A DNA stretch of 64,000 nt from an uncultured Caulobacter sp. (GTDB taxonomy: Bacteria; Pseudomonadota; Alphaproteobacteria; Caulobacterales; Caulobacteraceae). Position numbers and translations under genes: made by a program. Of this stretch, positions 17,350-25,263 are shown piece after piece. The DNA lies in NCBI RefSeq assembly GCF_937900395.1, contig NZ_CALCDX010000152.1, positions 14,327-78,326 on the forward strand, written 5' to 3'. Position 1 is the stretch's first letter. Each line of letters opens with the position of its first letter. The notes beneath the pieces are model-generated. The model was given only the letters and a program-made list of their open reading frames with translations, was not told where the DNA came from and ran no database searches.

Positions 17350-17712
17350 ATGACCGTGCACGCACAGGCCCGACATGTATTGATCATCGAGGATGAAATC
17401 CTCGTGGCCTTTGAGGTTGAGGCTCTGCTTGCGGAGCAAGGGTTCACCAGTTTCGATATCGCCGATTGCCCCGCCGACGCCTTGGCGATGGCTGTCGCGC
17501 ATCCTCCGGACTTGATCACGGCTGACTATCGCATTGTCGGCGGCACCGGGGTCGAGGCGGTCGAGGCGATCCAGAACCAGTTGGGCCATATCCCGGTCGT
17601 CTATGTCACCGGCAACGCCGACCAGCTGAAGGGCCGCTTCAAGCCCGTCGTCGACAAGCCGATCTCGCCGCGCCATCTCGCCGAGGCCTGCGCCCGCGCT
17701 TTCGCCAACTGA
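17350..17712 (+). CDS. single-domain response regulator (receiver only)
   Basis: 120 aa, a lone receiver domain. The acidic pair is E14/D15, the phospho-acceptor is D59 (LITADYR), the switch threonine is T87 (VTGNA) and the lysine is K103 (VDKPIS), so all phosphorylation residues are present. There is no output domain and no kinase gene beside it. Single-domain regulators of this type often act as phosphate shuttles or bind partner proteins. Divergent from the enoyl-CoA hydratase gene. Confidence 0.92.
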   Translation: MTVHAQARHVLIIEDEILVAFEVEALLAEQGFTSFDIADCPADALAMAVAHPPDLITADYRIVGGTGVEAVEAIQNQLGHIPVVYVTGNADQLKGRFKPVVDKPISPRHLAEACARAFAN

Positions 17713-17761
17713 TTTGCCCGCCGCGCCCGTCATCCGTAAGCTCGAGCGGGGAGGACGCGGC

Positions 17762-18373
17762 ATGGACATCACCACGATCGAGGCGCTGGAGGCGCTGTAC
17801 CAGCCCGCCCCGCTGCCGGCCGCGACCGTCAAGGTGAGCGACCACATCACCCCGCACTACGCCGCCCTGATCCAGGCCTCGCCGTTCGTCGCCCTCGCCA
17901 CCGTCGGCCCTGAAGGCCTGGACTGCAGCCCGCGCGGCGACCTGCCCGGCTTCGTTCGCATCGCCGATCCCAAGACGCTGATGCTGCCCGACCGGCGCGG
18001 CAACAACCGCCTCGACAGTCTGCGCAACATCGTCCGCGATCCCCGCGTGGCCCTGCTGTTCCTGATCCCGGGCTCGGGCACGACCTTCCGCGTCAACGGC
18101 CGCGCCAAACTTAGCGCCGACCCGGCTCTGCTGGACAGCTTCGCCGTCGACGGCAAGACGCCCCGCACGGTGACCATCGTCACGGTCGACGAGGCCTATT
18201 TCCAATGCGCTCGCGCCATCGTGCGCTCGGGTCTCTGGAAGGCTGAAAGCCAGATCGATCCGAAGACCATCCCCTCCCCCGGCGCCATGCTGGCCGCCGT
18301 CACCGCGGGCGAGGTCGGCGGCGAGGCCTACGACCAAGGCTGGCCCGAGCGCGCCGCCAAGACGCTGTGGTGA
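17762..18373 (+). CDS. pyridoxamine 5'-phosphate oxidase-like FMN-binding protein
   Basis: 203 aa split-barrel flavoprotein homologue. Visible signatures: PFVALATVGPEGLDCSPRGDLPGFV, LLPDRRGNNRLDSLRNI and the late YFQCARAIVRSGLW, typical of the PPOX subgroup annotated MSMEG_1061 family. The start at 17762 follows a GGGGAGGACG ribosome site. It lies 49 nt after the receiver gene on the same strand. A redox role on an unknown substrate is likely. Confidence 0.85.
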   Translation: MDITTIEALEALYQPAPLPAATVKVSDHITPHYAALIQASPFVALATVGPEGLDCSPRGDLPGFVRIADPKTLMLPDRRGNNRLDSLRNIVRDPRVALLFLIPGSGTTFRVNGRAKLSADPALLDSFAVDGKTPRTVTIVTVDEAYFQCARAIVRSGLWKAESQIDPKTIPSPGAMLAAVTAGEVGGEAYDQGWPERAAKTLW

Positions 18374-18445
18374 TTGTCCCGGCCAGCTGGATGAGCGCCC
18401 CGCCAAGACTTGGCGAAGCGCTCGATCCGAGCCTGGATACTAAGG

Positions 18446-21220
18446 CTATTTGACCGGCTTGCCGTCGGCGTCGATGAAGCGCAGATCAAGACCCAGAGCC
18501 TTCAGCTTGGGCTCGATCACCGCGCGGTCGCCGACCACGACCCAGATCAGTTCGTCCGGCTTGATCACCTTCTTGGCGGCCGCCGTCGCGCTGTCCAGCG
18601 TGACCGCCCGCACGTCGCCGGGATAGGCGTCGAAGTAGCCGTCCGGCAGGTTGTAGTTGACCAGCTCGGCGATCGATCCGCTGACGCCCGCGCCGGTTTC
18701 CCAGTTGCCCGGCAGCGACAAGGTCAGGCTGTTCTGGGCCTTGGCCAGTTCGGCGGCCGTGATCGGCTTGTCGCCGATGATCCCCATCAGCTCCTTGCGG
18801 GCCTCCACGAAAGACTCGGCGGTCTTGTCGGTCTGCACCGGGGCATAGGCCTGGAACAGGCGCGCGCCGCGCGCGGGCCGGACGAAGCTGGTGGCTCCAT
18901 ACGACCAGTGCTTATCCTCGCGCAGGTTCATGTTCAGGCGCGAGACGAAGTCGCCGCCGAACAGGGTGTTCATGACGTCGATCGCCGCCTCATCCGTCGG
19001 ATCTCGCGACGGGATCACGTCGCCGACCATCAGCATCGACTGCTGAGCGCCGGGCTTGTCGATCAGATAGACCGCCCCCTTGCTGGGAGACGCCGTCACG
19101 GAAGGCTTGGTCTTGGCCGGCGCGCCGGTCCAACCGCCCAGCTGGGCCTCCAGCTTGGGCATGATCTGATCCAGCGTGGTGTCGCCGACGATGATCAGAG
19201 TGGCGTCCTTGGGCTTCAGCCAGGCCTTCTGGTAGGCGACGAGGTCCTCGCGGGTGATCGCGCCGACGCTGGCCTCGGTGGCGAGGACGCCGTACGGACT
19301 GTCGGGGCCGTACGCCAGGACCGGCAGGATGCGCGAAGCCATGGCGTTCGGGCTCTGCTTGGCCTGCTGGATGCTGGCGATCGACAGACGCTTGCGGCGC
19401 GCCAGGTCCTCGGGCGTGTAGGCCGGATTGCCGAGGATATCCGCGTAGAGCGCCAGGGCCGGATCCAGGGTCGCCGTCAGCGTGTTCATGGTCACGGCCG
19501 AGTAATCCAGGCCGTTGCGGGTCGAAACCGAAACGCCCAGCTGGGCCAGTTCGCGGCTGAGAGTCAGGTTGTCGCGCTTGGTGGTGCCCTCGGTCAGCAT
19601 GCCGACCGCGAGGCTCGAGACGCCGGCCTTGCCCGCGGCTTCGGCCGCCTGCCCCGCGTCGAACTGCAAGCTGAACTGGACCTGCGGCGTGTCATGGCGC
19701 TCGGCCAGCACGACCTTCAGACCGTTGGACAGCACGCCCCGATGCAGCTTCACGAAGGCTGGCGCCTTCAGAGCGCCGACCTCCGGCATCGCCTTGCGAT
19801 CGGCGCCGACGGCGGCGGTCTTGTAGGCCGGGAACGGCGTGACCGTCAGGGTGAAGTCGCCATCGGTCAGCCACTTGCGCCCCGCCCCGACCAGATCGGC
19901 GGGCTTGGCGTCGCGTATGCGCTGCAGCTTTTGCTTATAGGCGGCCGCGTCGCCCAGGAAGACCTGGTTCTGGGCCAGGATGTCGGACTTGCCGCCGAAG
20001 CCGCCGATGCGTTCGGCGCCCCGTACGAAATTGGCGAGATTGTTGGTGCGGACCTTGGCCACTTCCTCCGGCGTCGGCCCATCGCGGAGCAGGCGTTGGA
20101 ATTCCTCGTCGAACGCCTTCTCGACCGCCGCCGGATCGCCGCCCGGCTTGACCGTCAGCGTGACCATGAACTGCCCGCCGATCTCGCTGTCGTCGACGCT
20201 GGCGCCGACCGCGGTCGCGCTCTGGTCGGTGAACACCAAGCGCTTGTAGAGGCGCGAGGTCTTGTCCGAGACCAGCACGTCGCTCAGCAGGGTCAGATAG
20301 TCCGCCTCGGCGGTCCCGAAGCCCGGGACATTCCAGACCTTGTAGATCCGCGCCTGCGGTACGCGGTCCTGCATCTCGGCGCGCTGCGAGCCGGTCCGCT
20401 TGGCGACCCAGGCCTTCTGGCGCACGACCGGCGGTCCCGACGGAATGTCGCCAAAGTACTTCTCGACCTTGGCCTTGGCCTCGGCCACGGTGATGTCGCC
20501 GGCCAGGACGAGCGTGGCGTTGGCGGGGCCGTAATAGTTCTTGAACCAGGTCTTCACGTCGTCCAGCGACGCGCCGTCCAGATCGGCCATCGACCCGATG
20601 ACGCTGTGGCCATACGGATGGTCCTTGGCATAGGTGCTGTCGGTGATGACGTCCCAGACCTGGCCGTAGGGCTGGTTCTCGCCCTGGCGCTTCTCGTTCT
20701 GGACGACGCCGCGCTGCTCATCGAGCTTGGCCTTGTCGATGGCGTTGACCAGCCAGCCCATCCGGTCGCTTTCCAGCCACAGCACCTGGTCCAGGGCCGA
20801 GGTCGGGACGTTCTGGAAATAGTTGGTGCGATCCTGGTTCGTCGTCCCGTTCATGTCGGTGGCGCCCAGCTTTTCCAGCGCCTTGAACCAATCGTCGTTG
20901 AAATGCTCCGAGCCGTTGAACATCAGGTGCTCGAACAGGTGGGCGAAGCCGGTCTTGCCCGCGGGCTCGTTCTTGGAGCCGACGTGGTACCAGACGTTAA
21001 CCGCGACGATCGGCGCCTTGTGGTCCTCGTGCACGATCACGGTCAGGCCGTTCGCCAGCTTGAACGTCGTGTGGGGGATGTCGACGACCGGCAGGTTCAC
21101 GGCCGATGCGCCGGTGACCTTGGCCGCCTTGGCGGGCGGCGCCTTCGCGGGAGCGGCGGCGAGCGCGGGGGTGGCGGCGACAAGAACCGCCACGGCGGCG
21201 GAAGCGAGCAGCGTCTTCAT
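18446..21220 (-). CDS. periplasmic M16 (insulinase-type) zinc metallopeptidase
   Basis: 924 aa. A signal peptide (about 1-22, ending ALAAAPA) sends it across the inner membrane. Two M16 halves follow: the first carries the inverted zinc motif HxxEH at H94-E97-H98 (HLFEH) with the distal glutamate in EQRGVVQNEKRQ. The second half (from about 480) keeps the fold but no zinc motif, as usual for the inactive half of PqqL/pitrilysin-like proteins. A role in degrading peptides in the periplasm is inferred. Single gene, with dksA and its terminator upstream. Confidence 0.92.
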   Translation of the reverse strand: MKTLLASAAVAVLVAATPALAAAPAKAPPAKAAKVTGASAVNLPVVDIPHTTFKLANGLTVIVHEDHKAPIVAVNVWYHVGSKNEPAGKTGFAHLFEHLMFNGSEHFNDDWFKALEKLGATDMNGTTNQDRTNYFQNVPTSALDQVLWLESDRMGWLVNAIDKAKLDEQRGVVQNEKRQGENQPYGQVWDVITDSTYAKDHPYGHSVIGSMADLDGASLDDVKTWFKNYYGPANATLVLAGDITVAEAKAKVEKYFGDIPSGPPVVRQKAWVAKRTGSQRAEMQDRVPQARIYKVWNVPGFGTAEADYLTLLSDVLVSDKTSRLYKRLVFTDQSATAVGASVDDSEIGGQFMVTLTVKPGGDPAAVEKAFDEEFQRLLRDGPTPEEVAKVRTNNLANFVRGAERIGGFGGKSDILAQNQVFLGDAAAYKQKLQRIRDAKPADLVGAGRKWLTDGDFTLTVTPFPAYKTAAVGADRKAMPEVGALKAPAFVKLHRGVLSNGLKVVLAERHDTPQVQFSLQFDAGQAAEAAGKAGVSSLAVGMLTEGTTKRDNLTLSRELAQLGVSVSTRNGLDYSAVTMNTLTATLDPALALYADILGNPAYTPEDLARRKRLSIASIQQAKQSPNAMASRILPVLAYGPDSPYGVLATEASVGAITREDLVAYQKAWLKPKDATLIIVGDTTLDQIMPKLEAQLGGWTGAPAKTKPSVTASPSKGAVYLIDKPGAQQSMLMVGDVIPSRDPTDEAAIDVMNTLFGGDFVSRLNMNLREDKHWSYGATSFVRPARGARLFQAYAPVQTDKTAESFVEARKELMGIIGDKPITAAELAKAQNSLTLSLPGNWETGAGVSGSIAELVNYNLPDGYFDAYPGDVRAVTLDSATAAAKKVIKPDELIWVVVGDRAVIEPKLKALGLDLRFIDADGKPVK

Positions 21221-21332
21221 GGGCTTTCCAGGCTAGCGTCACCATACGGTGACGCCGAGCACCCTAGGTTGCGCGCTCGATTCCTGACAAGAGCAGGTTT
21301 ATCGCTTCCGTGGCGAAACAGCTCACGCCTGG

Positions 21333-21365
21333 AAAAACGCGCGATCGAGCGTCGCCCGATCGCGC
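21333..21365 (-). terminator. intrinsic terminator downstream of dksA
   Basis: On the minus strand the hairpin GCGCGATC...GATCGCGC is followed directly by GTTTTT. It begins 16 nt after the dksA stop codon and precedes the start of the peptidase gene. Confidence 0.8.
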
Positions 21366-21380
21366 ATCCGATGATCCGGC

Positions 21381-21809
21381 TTAGTCGTCGCGGTGGACGC
21401 GTTCGCGGCGTTCGTGACGCTCCTGGGCTTCCACGCTCATGGTCGCCGTCGGACGGGCTTCCAGGCGAGCGAGGCCGATCGGCTCGCCCGTCTCCTCGCA
21501 GTAGCCGTAGGAGCCATCCTCGACTCGGCGCAGGGCCTGGTCGATTTTGGAGATCAGCTTTCGTTGGCGGTCGCGGGTGCGGAGCTCAAGGGCTCGGTCA
21601 GTTTCCGAGGACGCACGATCGGCGAGATCGGCGTGGTTCTCGGTTTCTTTCTGGAGGTGGGTCACCGTCTCGCGAGATTCGCGGAGGATCTCTTCCTTCC
21701 AGGCCAGCAACTTGTTCTTGAAGTACTCAAGCTGCCGGTCGTTCATAAAAGGCTCGTCCTCGGAAGGACGATAATCGGATTTCTCGACTAGAACAGTGGC
21801 CGTCTGCAT
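21381..21809 (-). CDS. dksA: DksA-type RNA polymerase regulator lacking most zinc cysteines
   Basis: 142 aa. Works with ppGpp on RNA polymerase in the stringent response. The coiled-coil tip motif DxxDxA is present (D61-LA-D64-R-A66). The C-terminal zinc region keeps C104 only. The other three cysteine positions read T107, S125 and A128 (CEETGEPIG then TATMSVEA), so it should not bind zinc. This resembles the zinc-independent DksA2 of Pseudomonas and the Rhodobacter DksA. The ATG at 21809 follows a GAGG site; an upstream TTG in frame is less likely. Confidence 0.9.
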   Translation of the reverse strand: MQTATVLVEKSDYRPSEDEPFMNDRQLEYFKNKLLAWKEEILRESRETVTHLQKETENHADLADRASSETDRALELRTRDRQRKLISKIDQALRRVEDGSYGYCEETGEPIGLARLEARPTATMSVEAQERHERRERVHRDD

Positions 21810-22012
21810 CAACGCCTCACGCCCCAATGAACTCAGCCCTCAAGGGCCGAGCGCTTATACCAAAAGGTGAGCCGCGTTCAATGAACCTCGCATGAAGAGC
21901 GAAAAGCTCTTCGCGCGAGCCCGTCGAACGACGGCATGGACAGATGTAAAACGCGCGGGAGCGCCAAGCGCTGCGGGACCGGCGATCATTTGCGCGTCCG
22001 GCCCACCCCATG

Positions 22013-22447
22013 TCAGCCGCCCCGAGCCTGAAGCTTGGCCAACTCGACGGCCGCTCGAGTCTCGATCTCATTGAGCACGCCCTCCAGACGCGGATCGTCG
22101 GTCTGGTCGCGCTGCTCGCGAATGGCGCGCTGCAGGTTGGCCAGCGTCGAAGGGGCGATGTCGCCGTCGATCAGGGCGATGCGGACCTCGCCCAGGATGT
22201 CGAGGATATGGTCGGCGCGGCGCACCGCGCGCTTCTTGCGTTCCAGGGGATCGCCGACCGCGCCGGCCGCCTGCAGGGCCAGAAGCGCATCGACCGAGCC
22301 GACGCCCGACAGGCCGCCGACCGAAGCCGTGCTGGCCGCGCCGCTGGCGGCGTTCACCGATGGCAGGGAGAAGCCCGAAGCCCCGCCAGAGGACTTGGCC
22401 CGAGACGGTCCCGCCGCCCCCACGCCCCCCGTGCTGGAAACCTTCAT
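22013..22447 (-). CDS. fliX: flagellar assembly regulator FliX
   Basis: 144 aa. In Caulobacter FliX couples basal-body assembly to activation of FlbD and so to class III/IV flagellar genes. The protein starts MKVSSTGGVGAAGP, has a Ser/Gly/Ala-rich first third, then a helical part with LERKKRAVRRADHILDILGE and EGVLNEIETRAAVELAKL. It is divergent from flgI across a 219-nt region that carries a CtrA-like box, an FlbD-site candidate and a sigma-54 promoter, the known Caulobacter arrangement. Confidence 0.92.
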   Translation of the reverse strand: MKVSSTGGVGAAGPSRAKSSGGASGFSLPSVNAASGAASTASVGGLSGVGSVDALLALQAAGAVGDPLERKKRAVRRADHILDILGEVRIALIDGDIAPSTLANLQRAIREQRDQTDDPRLEGVLNEIETRAAVELAKLQARGG

Positions 22448-22517
22448 CCGACAAGCTCCAAAAGCTCAGACACGCGAGTCACTTGTCTCGTCGCACAATC
22501 ATAGTCGGTTTGCGCGC

Positions 22518-22532
22518 TTGAAGTATGGTTAA
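22518..22532 (-). promoter_or_regulatory. candidate CtrA box for fliX
   Basis: The minus strand reads TTAA-CCATACT-TCAA, one mismatch from the full CtrA consensus TTAA-N7-TTAA. It lies 71-85 nt upstream of the fliX start. fliX is a class II flagellar gene in Caulobacter, and CtrA control of that class is established. Confidence 0.55.
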
Positions 22533-22537
22533 TGCCG

Positions 22538-22550
22538 GGCAGAATCTGCC
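22538..22550 (+). promoter_or_regulatory. candidate FlbD enhancer (ftr) palindrome
   Basis: GGCAG-AAT-CTGCC is a perfect dyad set about 75 bp upstream of the -24 element of the flgI promoter, with an IHF-like site between. That spacing is the usual Caulobacter enhancer-IHF-sigma-54 design. The dyad contains a GAATC methylation site. I am not certain how well it matches the published ftr consensus. Confidence 0.5.
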
Positions 22551-22582
22551 TGGAGGCGCCGCCGGAACCCCAGGCGCGCCAA

Positions 22583-22595
22583 GAATCCCTTGATT
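22583..22595 (-). promoter_or_regulatory. candidate IHF site with two GANTC sites
   Basis: The minus strand reads AATCAA-GGGA-TTC, 12 of 13 positions of WATCAA-N4-TTR. It lies between the dyad and the sigma-54 promoter, where IHF would bend DNA. GAATC (22583) and GATTC (22592) here are CcrM targets. Confidence 0.5.
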
Positions 22596-22610
22596 CACAA
22601 CACCTTGAAA

Positions 22611-22627
22611 CTGGCCCGTTTTTGGCA
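22611..22627 (+). promoter_or_regulatory. sigma-54 promoter of the flgI operon
   Basis: CTGGCCCG-TTTT-TGGCA: the GG at 22613 and the GC at 22625 have the exact ten-base gap needed for -24/-12 elements, and most of the flanking consensus (TGGCAC, TTGCA) is kept. It lies 40 nt before the flgI start. Confidence 0.75.
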
Positions 22628-22666
22628 TGACGGGACACGGGGACGTCTCCCCGCCACGGGACTGCC

Positions 22667-23791
22667 ATGCCGCGTTCATTCTTTCGCACCGTTCTTCGCC
22701 CGGTTCTGACCGCCCTGGTCGCCGCTTCCGCCCTGATGGCGGCGCCGGCGTTCGCCAAGTCGCGCATCAAGGACATCGTCGCCTTCGAAGGCGTCCGCGA
22801 GAACCAGCTGGTCGGCTACGGCGTCGTCGTCGGCCTGAACGGCACCGGCGACTCCCTGCGCAACGCGCCGATGACCAAGCAGAGCCTGGAGGCGATGCTG
22901 GAGCGACAGGGCGTCAACGTCCGCGACGCGACCCTGAACACCAAGAACAACGCCACGGTCATGGTGACCGCCAGCCTGCCGCCCTTCTCGGCCGCCGGTT
23001 CGAAGCTGGACGTCAACGTCTCGGCGCTGGGCGACGCCAAGAGCCTGCTGGGCGGGACCCTGCTGGTCACCAGCCTGCAGGGCGCCGACGGCCAGACCTA
23101 CGCGGTCGCCCAGGGCACGGTGCAGACCGGTTCGGTCTCCGCCGGCGGCGCCTCGGGCAGCTCTGTCACCAAGGGCGTGCCGACCGCGGGCCGCATCGCC
23201 TCGGGCGGCATCATCGAGCGCGAGACCGGCTTCCAGATGGTGAACATGGACATCCTGCGCATGACCCTGCGCAATCCGGACTTCACCACCGCCCGCCGCA
23301 TCGCCGACGCCGTCAACAAGAAGTTCCCCGGCTGCGCCCAGGCGCAGAACCCGACCATCGTCGCCGTCCGCGCCCCGCCCGGCATGGACATGATCAGCTT
23401 CGTGACCAACATCGAGAACCTGGAGGTCGAGCCCGACTTCCCGGCCAAGGTGGTGATCGACGAGGTGGCTGGCGTCATCGTCATGGGCGACGACGTCCGC
23501 ATCAGCCAGGTGGCGATCGCCCAGGGCAACCTGACGATCACGGTGCAGGAGACCCCGGCCGTCAGCCAGCCGGCGCCGTTCAGCCAGGGCCGCACGGCGG
23601 TCGTTCCCCAGTCGACCGTCAGCGTCGAGGAGGAAAAGGGCAAGCAGCTGCTCACCCTGGGCGGCGCGCCGTCGCTGAAGAGCCTGGTCGGCGGCCTGAA
23701 CGCCTTGGGCGTCACGCCGCGCGACATGATCTCGATCCTGCAGGCCGTTAAGGCCGCCGGCGCCCTGCAAGCCGACATCGAGGTGATGTGA
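22667..23791 (+). CDS. flgI: flagellar P-ring protein FlgI
   Basis: 374 aa, builds the periplasmic ring around the flagellar rod. A signal peptide ends at AFA (about residue 30). The mature part begins SRIKDIVAFEGVRENQLVGYG, followed by GLNGTGDSLRN and the LLGGTLL block, all typical of FlgI. The final segment LNALGVTPRDMISILQAVKAAGAL is also conserved. It is the first gene of a flgI-flgJ-like-flbY operon and overlaps the next gene by one base (TGATG). Confidence 0.97.
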   Translation: MPRSFFRTVLRPVLTALVAASALMAAPAFAKSRIKDIVAFEGVRENQLVGYGVVVGLNGTGDSLRNAPMTKQSLEAMLERQGVNVRDATLNTKNNATVMVTASLPPFSAAGSKLDVNVSALGDAKSLLGGTLLVTSLQGADGQTYAVAQGTVQTGSVSAGGASGSSVTKGVPTAGRIASGGIIERETGFQMVNMDILRMTLRNPDFTTARRIADAVNKKFPGCAQAQNPTIVAVRAPPGMDMISFVTNIENLEVEPDFPAKVVIDEVAGVIVMGDDVRISQVAIAQGNLTITVQETPAVSQPAPFSQGRTAVVPQSTVSVEEEKGKQLLTLGGAPSLKSLVGGLNALGVTPRDMISILQAVKAAGALQADIEVM

Positions 23792-24159
23792 TGAGCGCCT
23801 TCTCGACGATCTCGACCTTCGTTCCGCAGTTCGGCGCGACGACCGCCGCCGTGAAGACCGCCGCCCAGGCGGTCAAGGGCGCGGCCGCCTCCATCGAGGA
23901 TATGGCCAAGGACACCGCCAAACGCGCCAAGATCAAGGACACGGCCCAGAACTTCGAGGCCTCGTTCCTGTCGGTGATGATGCAGCAGATGTTCGAGGGC
24001 GTGAAAACCTCCGAGCCCTTCGGCGGCGGCCAGGGCGAGGAGATGTTCAAGTCGGTGATGGCCGAAGCCATGGCCAAGCAGGTCGCCAAGGCCGGCGGCG
24101 TCGGCCTGGCCCCGACCGTCGAACGCGAGATGCTGAAGCTTCAAGGTCTGAAGGAGTAA
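23791..24159 (+). CDS. rod-binding FlgJ N-terminal-domain protein without a muramidase domain
   Basis: 122 aa. It matches only the rod-binding half of FlgJ (KDTAQNFEASFLSVMMQQMFEG, then FGGGQGEEMFKSVMAEAMAKQVA). The glucosaminidase domain found in enteric FlgJ is absent, as in other Alphaproteobacteria, where a separate lytic enzyme opens the wall. The first 45 residues form an Ala/Lys-rich helix. The ATG at 23791 is preferred to a GTG one codon upstream because it is the better start and overlaps the flgI stop. Confidence 0.9.
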   Translation: MSAFSTISTFVPQFGATTAAVKTAAQAVKGAAASIEDMAKDTAKRAKIKDTAQNFEASFLSVMMQQMFEGVKTSEPFGGGQGEEMFKSVMAEAMAKQVAKAGGVGLAPTVEREMLKLQGLKE

Positions 24160-24163
24160 CCCC

Positions 24164-24613
24164 ATGGCCATCGCCGCCGTCGACGCCGACGATCGCGTCA
24201 ACCAGCTGATCCTGCTGACCGAACGCTTGACCGACCTGATCGCCAAGGAGGCCCAGGCCTTCGAGAACCGCCGCCCGCACGAGGCGGCGCAATACGTCGA
24301 AGAGACCGCCAAGCTGGCCAATGTCTATCGGCACGAATCGATGCGGGTGCGCGCCAATGTCGCCCTGATCGAAACGGCGCGTCCGGAACTACGCCAGCGC
24401 CTGAAGCGCGCCACCGAGGCCTTCGACGCGGTGCTGGCCCGCCAGGCTCGCGCGGTCGACGCCGCCCGCACGGTCACCGAGGGTCTGGTCCGCGCCGTGG
24501 CCGAAGAGATCGCCAACCAGCGCGCCGCCCCGGCCACCACCTATGGCGCCGGCGGCATGGTCAACGACCGTCCGTCGATGGGCGCGGCCATCACCTTGAA
24601 CCGCCGGGCCTAG
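24164..24613 (+). CDS. flbY: flagellar protein FlbY
   Basis: 149 aa, mostly helical, starting MAIAAVDADDRVNQLILLTERL. It has a long heptad-like region (about 10-115) resembling FlgN-type export chaperones, then a short disordered tail. In Caulobacter flbY lies directly after flgI and the flgJ-like gene, and the position and size agree. It starts 4 nt after the flgJ-like stop. Its molecular role is not established; a hook-filament chaperone function is an inference. Confidence 0.85.
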   Translation: MAIAAVDADDRVNQLILLTERLTDLIAKEAQAFENRRPHEAAQYVEETAKLANVYRHESMRVRANVALIETARPELRQRLKRATEAFDAVLARQARAVDAARTVTEGLVRAVAEEIANQRAAPATTYGAGGMVNDRPSMGAAITLNRRA

Positions 24614-25245
24614 GCCGAGAGCGAGAACACGGCGGCGTTTCGCAAGACGCCGCCCGGATCGCCGAAGTCGGCGACCGGATATTCGGCGAGGACGCTCAGC
24701 CGCTCGCCCGGCAGATGCGCGCGCCACGGATCGCCGATCAGCACCGCGACGCCCGGCGCCGCGCAGCGCCGCAGGAACGGCAGGACCGCGCTGGCCAGAT
24801 CGGCGTCATAAAAGAGATCGCCGACCAGCATCAGATCGATGTCCGAAGGCGGCGCGCCGTTGGTGAGGTCCGCCAGCCGAGTTTCCAAGGCCACCGCATT
24901 GGCCTCGGCGTTGAGGCGCGTGGCGGCGACCGCGTAGGGATCGACATCGACCGCCAGGGCGCTCGCCGCCCCGGCCTTCATCGCCGCGATCGCGACCAGC
25001 CCCGAACCCGCGCCGAGATCGAGCACGCGCCGGCCGGCGACCGTCTCCGGATGGTCCAGCACATGCCGCGCCAGAGCCAGCCCGCCGCCCCAGCACCGCG
25101 CCCAGTACGGCGAGCCGAAATCGGGATCGGCCTCGGCCAGGCGCATCAGTCCGCTGCGCGGACCGGCCCGATGCAAGCGGACCTCCGGAACGCCAGGGAC
25201 AGGCTCAACGGGGAGGTTCGCCTGGATGAAGGCCTCGAGGTCCAT
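24610..25245 (-). CDS. lysine methyltransferase-like protein (ETF-beta KMT / METTL20 type)
   Basis: 211 aa class I SAM methyltransferase. It has SPYWARCWGGGLALARHVLDHP before the fold, then the SAM loop VLDLGAGSGLVAIAA (about 73-87), AVDVDPYAV and the post-motif VGDLFYD. The DLFYD pattern is that of the bacterial electron-transfer-flavoprotein beta-subunit lysine methyltransferase group. Its stop codon overlaps that of flbY in the opposite direction. Target protein not shown here. Confidence 0.78.
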   Translation of the reverse strand: MDLEAFIQANLPVEPVPGVPEVRLHRAGPRSGLMRLAEADPDFGSPYWARCWGGGLALARHVLDHPETVAGRRVLDLGAGSGLVAIAAMKAGAASALAVDVDPYAVAATRLNAEANAVALETRLADLTNGAPPSDIDLMLVGDLFYDADLASAVLPFLRRCAAPGVAVLIGDPWRAHLPGERLSVLAEYPVADFGDPGGVLRNAAVFSLSA

Positions 25246-25263
25246 GCCGTCCCTATAGGGCGC

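Noticed and set aside
17350..17712. Receiver and downstream PPOX-like gene as a two-component system
   Set aside because: No kinase or output domain is present, so only an orphan receiver can be supported.
18410..21721. Open frame of more than 1100 codons on the plus strand opposite the M16 peptidase gene
   Set aside because: Mirror of a GC-rich gene: rich in Arg/Gly/Ala/Val, no domain, and the other strand has a complete peptidase with signal peptide and zinc motif.
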